DNA of 64,000 nt. Source: Aphidius gifuensis. Lineage: Eukaryota > Arthropoda > Insecta > Hymenoptera > Braconidae. Each line of letters opens with the position of its first letter. The first letter of the stretch is position 1. The translations under genes and the position numbers were made by a program. Below are positions 11,791 through 24,260 of the stretch, piece after piece. The stretch spans positions 17,516,154-17,580,153 of the forward strand of contig NC_057788.1 in the NCBI RefSeq assembly GCF_014905175.1. The letters run 5' to 3'. Below the pieces are notes generated by a model. It saw nothing but the letters and a program-made list of their open reading frames with translations. It had not been told where the DNA came from and searched no databases.

Positions 11791-14310
11791 ATAAATTTAC
11801 CAAAAAAAATATTTATATTTACATGGTCACCACGACAGTTGAGATCAGAGCGCCAACAATGTAATTCAAAAAAGAGAAACTGTTATTTTCTGTGTATACA
11901 TTAGAAATTTCACAGTGTACCATCTAAAAATAAAACGGATGTTATATTTTTGAAATGTTTTCTTTTTCACATAGCACAATGTAAAATTAAAATGTATTTT
12001 AATGAGTTTTCTCAACTTACAACGTTAGCAAAATTATTGCGGCGTAGCCTAAATCCAGCTCCTATGCTTTAACACAGGAAATATTCATGCTTGACAACCC
12101 CAAAAAAATGAAAAAAAATATTTTCAATTAGTTTTTTTTCGTATGAAATCAATCATTATTTATATATATTTTGATCAGTATAATTATTGTATACCATAAA
12201 GAATCATTTTTCCATTAAAAAAAAATTTATAATCGTATTTAAAAAAAACACTGTTCATTATGTTGTCAGACTGATGGTAATAAACAGTAAAAAACCTAAT
12301 GGAATTCCATTTTTTTGTGGATAGTTTTTATAATTACAAAAAATCTAATACTATTTGCCACAATAATATTGGTATCAAAAAAAACTTGATATTTTGTTTT
12401 ATAATTCAGTAGTTTTTGGGAAATCGGTAACTACATTTGACCACATTTGTTTATGTTCGAAATTATTTTGTTACACTTGCTCCCATAATAGCCATGTATA
12501 ACCTCTTTAAAACAAGCTGACTTTGATAATTAATATAAAAATAACGAATACTATTACCTATAATTCTAAGGGCACATTAAAATTCGTTAATTTTTCATTT
12601 ATCTAATCTCAAAATTTCATAACATCCTCATTCCATCAAGTTTACTAGCGTTGTACGTTAAGGTTGATTCCCAGACGCATCACCGAACCAATATTTATGC
12701 CGCGAAGGGCCCGTATATCAATAACGGTATTCTTTATTGTCCTAAAATTTTTTGTGGCGCCACTGATGAAAAAACCAAGTTCTTTAGTAGTATGTGTGTG
12801 CGTGGCTACACACTAGCAAGTGAAGATTACGTCGTACACTGAAACCATGCTTGTGTTCATGTCTGTGTGCTGCGCTTCTCGCGAAATTTTTGAATTTTAA
12901 AGTTATTTATTTTTTAAACGCAACAGACGATATACCAAAAATTTATATCAAAAAAATTGTCTTTGCTAGCACTACAAACTGATAGAAATTTAACGTTTCC
13001 TGTTGCGTTTTGAAAAAGTTATTGATAAAAATATGAGGTACCGCCTATACTTTGCGTGTTAAAGTTGTCAACTTTGACAGTAAATATCTCAAAAAAAGCA
13101 CACAAAAAAAAATTGAAAAAAATTGACAATGTAGATAATTATTTCATTTAAACATAAGATAAAAAAAAAAATCTAATGCGATTTCAGATTTCCAGAATCA
13201 ACCTCAAGGGTGACTATGTAAAAATAAAATAAAATTTTTAGTTTTTTTTTACCAATGCTAAATAAACAAAAAAAATAAAAAAATAATAGTATTATACTTG
13301 TTACGTACCAAGCTAACTATTTTATATTATCTATGAAATAACATAAAAAAAAAAAGAATGTTTTAACTGAAAATAAATAATATAATAATTTGAGAATAAT
13401 ATAAATTAATGAGCTATTTACTTTGTTTTTATAAAATCCTCTTGTTTTGTTATTCCCTACAGGGTAACGGGTTAAGAGGGAATGTGTATGATTGTAGATG
13501 TACCTTGATGTTAGAATAATCCGAAACCAATATTGTTGAGAGCGTGTCAATCTGGATGGTCGCCTTTTGATGTTGATAGTCTCGAATAATTCAAACGGTA
13601 AAATGAACTCGAAGCGCAGAAAACAACACCCTGGAGAAATGTCACAGTCAATGATTTTATAGTATTAGGAACAGTCAATTTATAAAGGAAAAATTACTAA
13701 TTTTATCACAAAGATTATTTAATTTAAATTCACTTGTAAAATTTTATTTATAAGAACGTAAAGGTTAAATTGATTTTATTATTTATTTTATTTTATTTTA
13801 TTTAATAAAAATTTATTTAAATTTAATTTAGATATTGTCCAAACAAAAGTTGTCGCAAGAGTGAAGCTCCTTAAATTATTACAATCAAAATTCCCATAAA
13901 AATTATTAACTAAAGAAGGGATGACTGAAAGTGGGAACATCTTGAACCAATTATATTTTACCTGTCCCACGATAGTCAGCATTTATCATTTATTTAAACA
14001 TTTATTTATAACAATTTAGTAAATTTAACAGATGTAAACTATCGAGTTGCAAAGGTGACTTTGGATAATGGTTTGCAAAAATAATTTAAAATAAAAAATA
14101 TAATATTGTGAGAGAAAAGGTAAAATGTTGAATTTGCTAAAATAAATAAAAATAATTTAAAAAATAAAAAGGAAAAAATTTAATTGCTTACTCGGTATTT
14201 TATGTGTCCTTGAATTTACTAAATATTTAATTTATCTATTTATTTATTAATTATATTGATACCAAGACGTAACATACCTATTGTTCAATGTTTTTTTTTT
14301 TTTTTTTTTT
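11791..14310. other. Intronic DNA without a recognisable gene
   Basis: Within the first Zasp intron. 12640-12842 is less AT-rich and has an open frame of about 60 codons, with no family I recognise and no good splice context. The rest is A/T-run rich. No TIR ends were found. Confidence 0.5.
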
Positions 14311-14319
14311 TGTGACGAC

Positions 14320-14412
14320 TGTCCCAACCGGGATTCGAACCTGTGACTCTACCTAAACCTATGGAACCTATATTCTTAACCGAGTGCCTTATACCCTAAA
14401 CTATCACGCGCT
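14320..14412 (-). tRNA. tRNA-like sequence (type II-like, probably pseudo)
   Basis: Minus strand: an A-box-like TGATAGTTTAGGGTATAAGG and, after a long variable-type stretch, a perfect B-box GGTTCGAATCCC inside a pairing T-arm (CAGGTTCGAATCCCGG). The 5' and 3' acceptor halves do not pair well. It lies beside a T-run at 14291-14310. Same kind of module as those inside the TIR elements, but I could not define an enclosing element. Confidence 0.4.
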
Positions 14413-14684
14413 ATAGTGAAAGATGAAAAATTTTAATCTTTATTCAGAATAATCTTCACTAAATACAAGAGAAAAAGTTTTTTTTATTAATAAGGTTACT
14501 GAATCGGAACATAATATAATAAAAAAAATTTTACAAAAATTTAAACATTAAAAATATAGAAAAAATTGAAATCTAACGCAATATTCAGGATATTTCAATG
14601 TATATTGGTTGATATAGCTGGAGATATCAAATTAATTAATTTGTAATCTTTGATAATTCCTTATTTTTTAATTTAAAAAAAAAA

Positions 14685-14890
14685 AGTCCGAGGAGAAACA
14701 GTAGCTAAGGAAAAGATGTAGCTAAGGAATTAATGTTGCCGAAGAATTATGTTGTAAAGGAATATATTTGCTTGAAAAATAATTTTTTGGCAACTGTGAT
14801 TCCTTAGCTACATCTTTTCCTTAGGATTTTTATTTATATTGAATAGATAAAATACATGTTATTTTATTTTTGAAAAATAAAAATGTCCAA
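14685..14890. repeat. Single palindromic unit of the AGCTAAGGAA family
   Basis: AGTAGCTAAGGAAAAGATGT and GTAGCTAAGGAATTAATG pair with GATTCCTTAGCTACATC further on. One unit only, next to the foldback that starts at 14897. Confidence 0.6.
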
Positions 14891-14896
14891 GGAAAA

Positions 14897-15397
14897 CGCC
14901 CCCGTGGTGAGGGACGTGACTTATCGTCCATACTGGTCTTTATGACCGTCCGTTGTCATTTTTATTTTTCGACTAGTTTCGTCTAGTTTTGCCATGTTGA
15001 CAACAATGGACTCAGAAAAAAAATTAAATTTTACAAAAAAAACTAAGTCCCTTAAGAAAAAAAAAATTCAGATTATTTTATTTAGCTAGATTTTTCACTT
15101 AGCTAGATTTTTTACTTAGCTGTAATTGTAGCCGAACAATCAATATCTACATTATTTTACTTAGCTAGATTTTCTACTTAGCTGTAATTGTAGCCGAACA
15201 ATCAATATCTACATTATTTTACTTAGCTAGATTTTTTACTTCGCTACATCTAAAGCTAAGCTGAGTTCCTTTTTTCTTCTAAGTACATTATTTTCAACAT
15301 GGCAAAACTAGACGAAACAAGTCGAAAAATAAAAATGACAACGGACGGTCATGGAGACCAGTATGGACGATAAGTCACGTCCCTCACCACGGGGGCG
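14897..15397. mobile_element. Foldback/MITE with about 115-bp TIRs and minisatellite core
   Basis: CGCCCCCGTGGTGAGGGACG at 14897 is matched in reverse complement at the other tip (ending GGGGGCG at 15397). The arms share GTGACTTATCGTCCATACTG and GACTAGTTTCGTC. The centre is a tandem minisatellite of TTACTTAGCTGTAATTGTAG plus CAATCAATATCTACATTA. No protein. A one-armed copy lies at 6000-6350. Confidence 0.75.
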
Positions 15398-15420
15398 ACG
15401 GCACTGAATTCGGATAGTCC

Positions 15421-15804
15421 CCTAATTTTAAGGCTTTAAAAAAAAAAGGAAAAAGGGCGTTGATAAAGGATGAATAGCGTATGTCCAAGGATTTACGTCT
15501 TTTTTCCGTTATCAAAATGATTTTGATAAAAGATGAAGGGCGTATTTCCAATTTTATTTTAAATTTCTCCAAAGGTAGTGATTTTAAATAATTGATTATT
15601 TATTCATAATTATCAATCAATAAATAATCAGTTTAAGAGCACTGCCTTTGAATAAATTGAAATAAAATTGTAAATACGCCCTTCATCTTTTATTAAAAAT
15701 TCTTCTGATAACGGAAAAGAGCGTAAATCCTTGGACATACGCCTTTTATCCTTTATCGAAGGTTGTTACGCCCTTTTTCGGTTTTTTTGAAGCCTTAAAA
15801 TTAG
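15421..15804. repeat. Foldback with GGGCGTA words
   Basis: CTAATTTTAAGGCTTT at the left tip pairs with AAGCCTTAAAATTAG at the right. Between them GTCCAAGGATTTACG, GATGAAGGGCGTATTT and their complements pair around a centre near 15605. Arms about 180 bp. It abuts the foldback at 14897-15397. Confidence 0.65.
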
Positions 15805-15959
15805 ATGAAAAACACAAAAATTAATAAATTTGCACTTACGCCTTTTTTCCTTAATTGAAATTAATCAGATATAAATAAAATTTACTTTATATTTTTGAAA
15901 AATATAATTCAAATATAAATTATATTTACTTTATATTTGAAAAAAATTGATGTTGCTTA

Positions 15960-16380
15960 CAATTTAATTTCCTTGGCTGCATTAATTTCATAGTTCCATT
16001 TTTTTCTTGGTCACTGCTTGTCCTTGGTTATTAATAATTTTTTAAAATAAATAACATGATATTCATTTGTTAAATAAATTTAAAAAAACCAAGGAAAAGC
16101 AGTAGCTAACGAAAAGACGAAGCTAAAGAATTGATGTTGCTTACTATTTAATTTTTTTGGCTGCAATTAAATATAAATTCATGAATACAAAAAATTTTGT
16201 GAGCCATCTAGACTCGCGGGTTTATTATGTGAAAACATCTTCGGCGTGTTTCTACAGAAAATTCCTACGAATGCGCAAAGTGGTTAAAAATGAAAAAAAC
16301 GGCTATTTATCGGTTATATGTCGTATAGTTATTGAAATAACAATTAATTCTCCAATTTAATAATGGCAATCAATAGAGAT
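15960..16380. repeat. Palindromic unit plus dispersed repeat
   Basis: 15960-16150 is a unit of the AGCTAAGGAA palindromic family (AAGGAAAAGCAGTAGC). 16160-16380 carries GAGCCATCTAGACTCGCGGG, whose reverse complement occurs at 32190-32215, and the segment shared with 8380-8530. Confidence 0.55.
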
Positions 16381-16619
16381 CGTCAGGGAAAAGGAAATGT
16401 CTTTAAAAAAATTTCGATATCTCGAATAGTTTTCGAGTTATAATATTTTTTAAAATTTCGATATATCGATTTTTTTTTTTTTTAATAATTTAGTAACGGA
16501 AGTCGATTAAACTCATCAGGGAAAAATAAAAATCGAATATAATTTTTTGATCGCGCAAATAGTTTTCGAATTATCAATATCTTTCTGATGTTAATGAATT
16601 TTTTTCTTAATTGATAATA

Positions 16620-17045
16620 TAATGGAGCTAAGTAAAAAAATATAGCTAAGTAAAAAATATAGCTAAGTAAAAAATATAGCTGAGTAAAAAATATAGCTAA
16701 GTGAATGAAATAGCTAAGTAAAAAATATAGCTAAGTAAAAGATATAGCTGGTAAAATTATGTAGATATTGTGTGTTTGGCTATAAATATAGCTAAGTTCA
16801 AAATATAGCTAAGTAAAAAATAAATAGCTAAGTAAAAAATATATAGCTGGTAAAATTATGTAGATATTGTGTGTTTGGCTATAAATATAGCTAAGTAAAA
16901 AATATTGCTAAGTTCAAAATATAGCTAAGTAAAAAATATAGCTAAGTAAAAATTATGTAGATATTGATTGTTTGGCTATAAATATAGCTAAGTAAAAAAT
17001 ATAGCTAAGTGAAAAAAATAGCTAAGTAAAAAACCTAGCCACCAA
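16620..17045. repeat. Minisatellite, unit AGCTAAGTAAAAAATAT
   Basis: About twenty units of 16-17 bp, TAGCTAAGTAAAAAATA, interrupted by a longer period that adds TGGTAAAATTATGTAGATAT and GTTTGGCTATAAATATAG. The complementary orientation is found at 31400-31925. Confidence 0.75.
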
Positions 17046-17419
17046 GCAAAAAAAACTTGGATATATTCATTATTTTCGAAAAAAAATGAATATTCGTGCT
17101 TAACAATACGCGACAATCAATAATTAGCAGATTTTTAATAAAAAAAAAAAAAATTTCGACTTTTTTTTTTGAAAAAAGGAAATTGTATACATTTAAAAAA
17201 AAATATGGATAATTTGATAACTATTCGAGATATAAAAATTTTTATTTGGGCTTTTTTTCTAGCTGGGCGAGTTTTATTGATTGCCTTTATTTATATTAAA
17301 AAAAAAAATTATGCGGTAAGCAACATTTATTTTTTAGCAACATCTTTGTTCCAGCTACTGCTTTTTTTTTAAACAACTTTATTTTTTAAAGTAAATTACA
17401 TGTAATATATTTATGTAAG

Positions 17420-18900
17420 AAAAAATAATGTCCAAGGAAAAGCAGTAGCTAAGGAAAAGATGTAGCTAAGAAAAAGATGTGACTAAGGAAAAGCAGTAGC
17501 TAAGGAAAAGATGTAGCTAAGGAATTGAGGTTGCCAAAGAATTATGTTTTAAGGAAATAATGTTGCTAAAAATATAATTCTTCGGCAAACTCAATTCCTT
17601 AGCTACATCTTCTCCTTAGCTGCTGCTTTTCCTTGGACATTTGTATTTCAAAAAAATAAATTTTCATGTATTTTATTTATAAAAGAAATAAAAATGTCCA
17701 AGAAAAAGCAGTAGCTAAGGAAAAGATGTAGCTAAGGAATTGAGGTTGCCAAAGAATTATATTTTGAACAACATTATTTCCTTGAAACATAATTCTTTGG
17801 CAACCTCAATTCCTTAGCTACTGCTTTTCCTTGGACATTTGTATTTTTAGAAAATTAATTTTCATGTATTTTATTTATAAAAGAAACAAAAATGTCCAAG
17901 GAAAAGCAGTAGCTAAGGAAAAGATGTAGCCAAGGAATTGAGGTTGCCAAAGAATTATATTTTTAGCAACATTATTTCCTTAAAACATAATTCTTTGGCA
18001 ACCTCAATTCCTCAGCTACATCTATTCCTTAGCTACCGCTTTTCCTTGGACATTTGTATTTTTAAAAAATAAATTTTCATGTATTTCATTCATGAAAGAA
18101 ATAAAAATGTCCAAGGAAAAGCAGTAGCTAAGGAAAAGATGTAGCTAAGGAATCGAGGTTGCCAAAGAATTATATTTTAAGCAACATAATTTCCTTAAAA
18201 CATAATTCTTTGGCAACCTCAATTCCTTAGCTACTGCTTTTCCTTGGACATTTGTATTTTTAGAAAATTAATTTTCATGTATTTTATTTATAAAAGAAAC
18301 AAAAATGTCCAAGGAAAAGCAGTAGTTAGTGAGGGTAAATAGTGGGATTGTTGCCATATTTTTAGCAACATTATTTCCTTAAAACATAATTCTTCGGCAA
18401 CCTCAATTCCTCAGCTACATCTTTTTCTTAGCTACCGCTTTTCCTTGGACATTTGTATTTTTAAAAAATAAATTTTCATGTATTTCATTTATGAAAGAAA
18501 TAAAAATGTCCAAGGAAAGTAGTATAGGAGAAAGATAGAAGCAGGAATTGTTGCCAAAGAATTATATTTTAAGCAACATAATTTCCTTAAAACATAATTC
18601 TTTGGCAACCTCAATTCCTCAGCTACATCTTTTCCTTAGTCACATCTTTTCCTTAGCTACATCTTTTTCTTGGACATTATTTTTTTTTACATAAATATAT
18701 TACATGTAATTTACTTTAAAAAATGAAATTGTCTAAAAAAAAAACAGTAGCTGGAAAAAAGGTGTAGCTAAAAAATAAATGTTGCTTACCGCATAATTTT
18801 TCTGGCTACATTAATTTCCTAGCTATATCTTTCCCTTAGCTACTGATTTTCCTTGGAGATTGTTTTTTTTTACATAATTATGTTACATGTAATTTACTTT
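17420..18900. repeat. Tandem array of about 200-bp palindromic units
   Basis: Each unit starts AATGTCCAAGGAAAAGCAGT, continues AGCTAAGGAAAAGATGTAGC and GGTTGCCAAAGAATTAT, then returns in reverse complement to CTTTTCCTTGGACATT. Starts near 17427, 17692, 17890, 18106, 18305 and 18505 give a period near 200 bp. Units are separated by an AT-rich spacer with TTTTCATGTATTTTATTT. Every unit could fold into a long hairpin. The same family forms the inside of the giant element at 38.7-44.1 kb. Confidence 0.8.
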
Positions 18901-18961
18901 GAAAAAAAAGCGAACATAAGATGCGTAGTATAAATTGGCGCATGTTTGTGGCTCCACCTTT

Positions 18962-20720
18962 AGCCTTGATTTAGTCTCGTTTTGACGTCGAATCGAGACT
19001 AAAAACCGGTTATACCGAGACTGAATAAAAAAATACCTTACAATTTATTAATTATGTTGTTTTATAAATAATAATTATTCATTTTCCTATAATTTACAAT
19101 AATACTATATAAAATAATTAAATAATAACATTTTTAAGTTTTTTTCCAACTTTTTTTTTTTAGCCTCGTTTTTGTCTCGTTTCGACGTCGAATCGAGACT
19201 AAACACCGGTTACACCGAGACTGATCAGAAAAATACCGTAAAATTCTTTAATTATGTCGTTTTATAAATAATCATTATTCATTTTCCTATAATTTACAAT
19301 AAAACTCTATAAAACAATTAAATAATAACATCTTTGAGTTTTTTTTCAACTTTTTTTTTTAGCCTCGTTTTTGTCTCGTTTTGACGTCGAATCGAGACTA
19401 AAAACCGGTTACACCAAGACTGCCCTGGTGAAAAAAATCTGGCAAATTCCGTTAGATTCTGGTAGATTCTGCAAGATTCAACAAAAAATGAAAAAATCTG
19501 GCAGATTCTGCCAGCCAAATATTCGGCTTTCAACAGTCTGCCAGATTCTGTCAGATTCTTCTAGATTCTGTCAGATTTTGCCAGCCAAATACTCGATCTT
19601 AACAGTCTGCTAGATTCTGCCAGATTCTGTCAGCCGAATATTCGGCTTCCAACAGTCTGGCAGATTCTTACAGATTCTGCCAGATTCTGTCAGCCACATA
19701 TTCGACTTCCAACAGCATGCCAGATTCTGCCAGATTCTGTCAGCCACATATTTGATTTCCAACAGTCTGCCAGATTCTGCCAGTTCAATTGATAAATATT
19801 GTTTTTTTTTCAATAAATTGATTTTTTTGAATTAATACAACTGATTAGGAGACATCAAGTCGTCATCGAACTATTAGTATGTTATAATTTATTCTTTTAT
19901 AGGTCATTTATCATTATTTTACGTTAGTTGTTATTCAACGATTCTCACATGTGCTCAGGTCAGAGTTAATTCACATATATAGGAACTGAGATTATGATTA
20001 CTTATAAAAATTTATAAAAACATATTCAAGTTTAAAAAAAAAATGCAACGCTTCGAGATTGAAGTTTCTTGATACCTTACCGTGATGTTTGTAATAACCA
20101 CAATCGTTCGTCCAGAGTTTTTTTTTTATTTAGAATTTTTTCGTAAAAATAGTCTGGCAGATTCTTACAGATTCTGGCAGATTCTGTCACATTATGACAG
20201 ATTATGGCAGATTATGACAGATTATGGCAGATTCTGGCAGATTATGACAGATTCTGGCAGATTATGGCAGACTCTTACAGATTCTGGCAGATTCTCACAG
20301 ATTCTGATAGATTATGGCAGATCATGGCAGATTCTTACAGATTCTTACAGATTATGGCAGATTATGACAGATTCTGGCAGATTCTTACAGATTTAGACCG
20401 GTTTTTGGAACAACTGCCAGATTCTGTCAGATTCTTGCAGATTCAGCCAGATTCTTACAGATTTAGACCGGTTTTTGGAACAACTGCCAGATTCTGCCAG
20501 ATTCTGTCAGATTCTTACAGATTCTTGCAGATTCTGCCAGATTCTTACAGATTTAGACCGGTTTTTGGAACAACTGCCGGATTTTGCCAGATTCTGTCAG
20601 TTTATTCTGCCAGATTCTGCCAGTTTTTTTTCACCAGGGTAATCAGAAAAATACCGTAAAATTCATTAATTATGTTGTTTTATAAATAATAATTATTCGT
20701 TCATCTAAAATTTACAATAC
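18962..20720. repeat. Three tandem 200-bp repeats, third split by a TIR element
   Basis: Units begin AGCC(T/C)TxGTTTTxGTCTCG at 18962, 19162 and 19361, giving periods of 200 and 199 bp. Each includes GACGTCGAATCGAGACTAAA and ACCGGTTA. The third is interrupted after GACTG at 19422 and resumes at 20640 with TAATCAGAAAAATACCG. The two intact units thus provide the empty insertion site. Confidence 0.8.
19423..20639. mobile_element. TIR element CCCTGGTGAAAA, word CAGATTCTG
   Basis: Ends CCCTGGTGAAAAAAA and the complement TTTTTTTTCACCAGGG. The interior is a dense field of CAGATTCTGGCAG, CAGATTCTTACAG and CAGATTATGGCAG, grouped into two blocks around a non-repetitive middle (about 19790-20150). Inserted in a tandem repeat whose sister copies lack it; flanking dinucleotides are TG and TA, one change from a 2-bp duplication. 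Apparent open frames of up to 151 codons here are products of the repeat. Confidence 0.85.
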
Positions 20721-21442
20721 TAGTGTTGTTGACGGCCGCAAGCGGCCGTTTTCGTTGATCAACTGTCAATGATATGACAAAAAACAATTAATGAAATTTT
20801 TTATACTAAAAAAAAAGGTTTCAACGAAATTTGTGTTACCGGTATAAGACTTAGTAAATTTCAACTCGAGAAAAACGAAAAAAAAAAAAAAAAATTACTT
20901 AAAAATGATCATATATACAGATGCATGCCTTTTACATTGAATATTTTCGATTGTTTTTCTATTTTTTCGAAAAAAAGGCGAGGTCTAATTTGTACCACTA
21001 AAATCAGAATTTGATCCTAAATAACAATAACAAATTGTAAATTTAAATTCTGGAGTAAACTATTTTTTTTTGAATAATCTTAAAGTACGAATACTGTTTT
21101 TATTGATTCAAATGAGCTCACGACTTTCTTTTCGAGAATAAATAAAAAAACTAATTACTAATAATTCAAAATTTTAGTTAACAAGTCAACAAAACTTTGT
21201 TATTGTTAATTATGTACAAATTTCGATCCAAAAGAAGTTTTACTCCCCCTTTGCAGAAAAAATTCAGATAAAAAGTGAAAAATTTACCGTACTCAGTGAA
21301 AATTAGTCGCTTAAATGACTTTAGTTACTATTTCTACTACAGCACTACAGTAATATTTCCTCCGGACTTTCCCTATATACCGTGACCGTAACTTTGAAAA
21401 AAAAATTTAAAGAAATATATTTTGATTGAAAAATTTATGCAG
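20721..21442. other. Intron end upstream of a Zasp exon
   Basis: Holds a hairpin GACGGCCGCAAGCGGCCGTT near 20740, and a segment at 20880-21010 (AATTTGTACCACTAAAATC, AACAAATTGTAAATTTAAAT) related to the arms at 24.0-26.0 and 27.6-27.8 kb. No gene. Confidence 0.5.
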
Positions 21443-21720
21443 GTTGAAGACAGACCATCTGTATTTTCGGTAGTTAATGAGCCGGGACATCACCATCAGT
21501 TTCAAAATTCGACTCAATATCAGCAACTACGAAGTAATTCAAGACCAGTAAGTCCTCCAGTTCAGGCAACAAAAATACAACCACAGCTACCTGGATCTTA
21601 TATTGTGCCTATGGTTCTTGAAAGTGGCAGTATGAAATCACCGAATGGAAATTCTGCGTATCAGCAACAGCCAGGATGGGATTATGCGCAACCAGTTCAA
21701 GCTCCTAATCAAATAAGAGG
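21443..21720 (+). CDS. Zasp: Zasp-family protein, internal exon (Gln/Pro-rich)
   Basis: Acceptor AAATTTATGCAG before 21443, donor GTAATT after 21720. The 278-nt exon starts in phase 0 (VEDRPSVFSVVNEPGHHH) and ends with two bases of a split Gly codon. The product is a His/Gln/Pro-rich unstructured linker with SNSRPVSPPVQATKIQPQ and YQQQPGWDYAQPVQAPNQ. It joins the previous exon in frame and the next one, 90 bp away, by completing GGA. Linkers of this kind between PDZ and the motif region are usual in insect Zasp proteins. Confidence 0.78.
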
Positions 21721-21810
21721 GTAATTAAATATATATTGTCAAATTAAAACTATATATGTATAGTCAAAATGATAACTACATATACAATCTTATTTATGTT
21801 ATTATCAAAG

Positions 21811-21992
21811 AAATTGCCAACAACGTGGTCCACTTTTCAGTCAACTAGAGCCTGGACCAGTTCAATCACGCTCATTCCGAGTTTTGCAGAAAATAACTGA
21901 TACAGATGATGACAACATTAATGTTGAGCAAATACGTAAACTGCAACTAACTGAAGATGACAAACTTTTGATGAATAAATTTAAAGAACAAG
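21811..21992 (+). CDS. Zasp: Zasp-family protein, exon with first PSRSF-type motif
   Basis: Acceptor TTATTATCAAAG before 21811, donor GTAACC after 21992. The first base completes a Gly codon from the exon upstream. It encodes GPLFSQLEPGPVQSRSFRVL then QKITDTDDDNINVEQIRKLQ and LTEDDKLLMNKFKEQ. QSRSFRVLQ is the conserved motif of the DUF4749 region of Zasp/PDLIM proteins and is the strongest family marker in this window. It ends one base into a codon (phase 1), matching the phase-1 starts of the downstream exons at 28399 and 60194. Confidence 0.85.
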
Positions 21993-22284
21993 GTAACCAA
22001 AAAGTATTGAAACAGTTTTTACGTAACAATATATATTTTTTTGATGAAGTTTGAAATCCCAAGCCTAAGCGTCAACACCTATTTGATCGCAGATTAAACC
22101 TATTGGGTTATTCGATCATTTCTGTTCAAAGTTTTTAAGAAAAACTCAGAGGGTTGTATTCGAAGGCGAAAAATCGAAAAATAAAAAAAACAATTTTTCC
22201 CTGGTAGAATCGTTTTTCCTCCAGAACGGTCACGCGTTGCGAACAATTCTTCACCACAAATTCTTGACCACAGAAATCGAGAAT

Positions 22285-22296
22285 AATTTCTTATTA

Positions 22297-22368
<72 letters not shown>

Positions 22369-22370
22369 GT
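22285..22370. repeat. (TTA)n / (ATT)n microsatellite
   Basis: A nearly pure run of TTATTATTA of about 80 bp in the second Zasp intron. Confidence 0.9.
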
Positions 22371-23557
22371 GTTTCTAGAAGTATGCTTCTTGGATTAAAC
22401 AAAAGTGACTTGGTTCAAGACGTAGTGTACTACTTTTTTAAACGCTTTTGTTGTGGTAAAGTGAATTATTATCTCACTTTTCGCTGTACACGTCTTTTTC
22501 ACTTTAACCGAAACTTCCGGTAAAATGATTTTTACGGTAAAATGAAAGTTACGCACGGTAAAGTGAAAAAGACGTGTGGAGCGGAGAGTGAGATAATAGT
22601 TCACGTTACCACCGCAAACGCGTGGAAAAAAAGTAGTAAAAAAAATGCCTCAGTGAGGAAAAATAAGGTTTCTTGATGGCGTTTAAATTTAAAAAAAAAA
22701 AAAAAATTTTTTTATAATTACGAATCTGATGTATTTTTGTTTTTTCCTCATTTAACGCGGGACTTGAGTCTATATGACCGAAAATTCCTAACTATTCTAA
22801 AACTTTGCCTTACCTCACTTAAGGGATTTCGTCGATTTTTTTCTGAATATGAGAATGCTTTGACATTTATACAGTAGATTCTTGAAATACTAATACATTT
22901 TATGTAATTTTTTGGTAATTGTTTGGAAGCTCGTTATTTTTTTATTAATTTTCAAAGTTGACAACTTTTAACATGGGCTCTTATGGAAAATGCGATTTTT
23001 GTCGAAAAAAAGTCCATTAAAATACCAATATCTCTAGTCGACAATATGACATCGTGAAAAAAAAACTATCGGGTTATAAAATAAGACAGAACAAAACGTA
23101 TGGAAAAAAAGAAGTTTGGAGCTTAGTTTTTTTACAATTAATAATTAAAGTATGAAAAAATTGATTTTTATGAGGAATTATTGAAAAATCACTAGAGACC
23201 TCTTGCGGATGACTTTGAGAAACACAATATTTCTATGAGTGCGAAAAAGACAAAAAACAGAGGAAAAATGTTGTCTCACTCTTCGCTTGAAAAAATCGAC
23301 GAAATCCCTTAACTACGGGCGCGATATAAAAATGCAACGTTATTTGATTTACTTTAGTGACAAGATATTTTCGGTTACAAGTTATGACATTAACAAATAT
23401 CACTAAAACTACAATTTCTTTTTAGGGCAAACTTGCATAAAGGAATCAATTACTAAATTACTAAAACATCATTCTATTGTTTCGTCAAAACGTTTTATTT
23501 TTTTCTAAATAATTATTAACTTAACTAACATTTTCCATTATTATTACTTGATACAAA

Positions 23558-23963
23558 CAAAACATAAATTTACAATTGATGTCCCTGGAAGCCTCAATTT
23601 TAGATGAGCTGTTTATTTTTTTATCATAGCTTTAATAATCAAAAAAAGTGAAATATAAAAAGAAATAGCAAAATTTTACAGTATAAAGATGAATAATTTG
23701 CTGGATAAAAAAAAAAAAATTAGGCGCTTTTTATTATAATGTTATTAACATGTATCGCAAGCGTTATCGTGAAAAAGCGCCTAATTTTTTTTTTTTTTTT
23801 TTTTTTATCCAGCAAATTATTCATCATTATACTTTCAAATTTTGCTATTTTTTTTTATATTTCACTTCTTTTGATTATTAAAGCTATGATAAAAAAATTA
23901 ACAGCTCATCTAAAATTGAGGCTTCCAGGGACATCAATTGTAAATTTATGTTTTGTTTGTATT
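23558..23963. repeat. Foldback, arms about 185 bp
   Basis: AAACATAAATTTACAATTGA and GTCCCTGGAAGCCTCAATTT at the left tip return in reverse complement at 23915-23963. The pairing continues to TGGATAAAAAAAAAAAAATT and GGCGCTTTTT beside a loop of about 45 bp near 23745. An open frame across the right arm is not credited as a gene. Confidence 0.75.
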
Positions 23964-24260
23964 TCACTCATTTTGTTTAACTAATAATAATTTATGAAAA
24001 TTCGTGAGAGAGAATATAAAGAATTATATTCGTACAATTCAGGTGCGTGAACCTGGCCTGCATAAGTCCTTGAAAAGTTATCTAGAATACTCATTAGAAG
24101 CGTCTTAATTTGTACCACTTTGTAATAATTTGTACTAATTTGTACCATTAAGCAAGGAATTAGTATCTCAAAAATAACAAAAAAAAATTATTTACTTATT
24201 TCAAAATGTTAATTAACAATTGAATATCTGCTTTTATTATTGAGGTACAAATTCTGCTCT

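Noticed and set aside
12651..12842. Open frame of 63 codons with mixed composition
   Set aside because: No recognised family, no matching splice phase to the Zasp chain, and no start context; left uncalled.
13435..13480. Possible CCCTGTAGGGAATAAC element tip
   Set aside because: No partner tip or word field could be found nearby.
16620..18900. CRISPR-like regular repeats
   Set aside because: Repeats are palindromic satellite and minisatellite without distinct spacers, in a eukaryotic intron.
20204..20659. Open frames of 100-150 codons rich in WQI/DRF
   Set aside because: They translate the CAGATTCTG word repeat of the element at 19423-20639.
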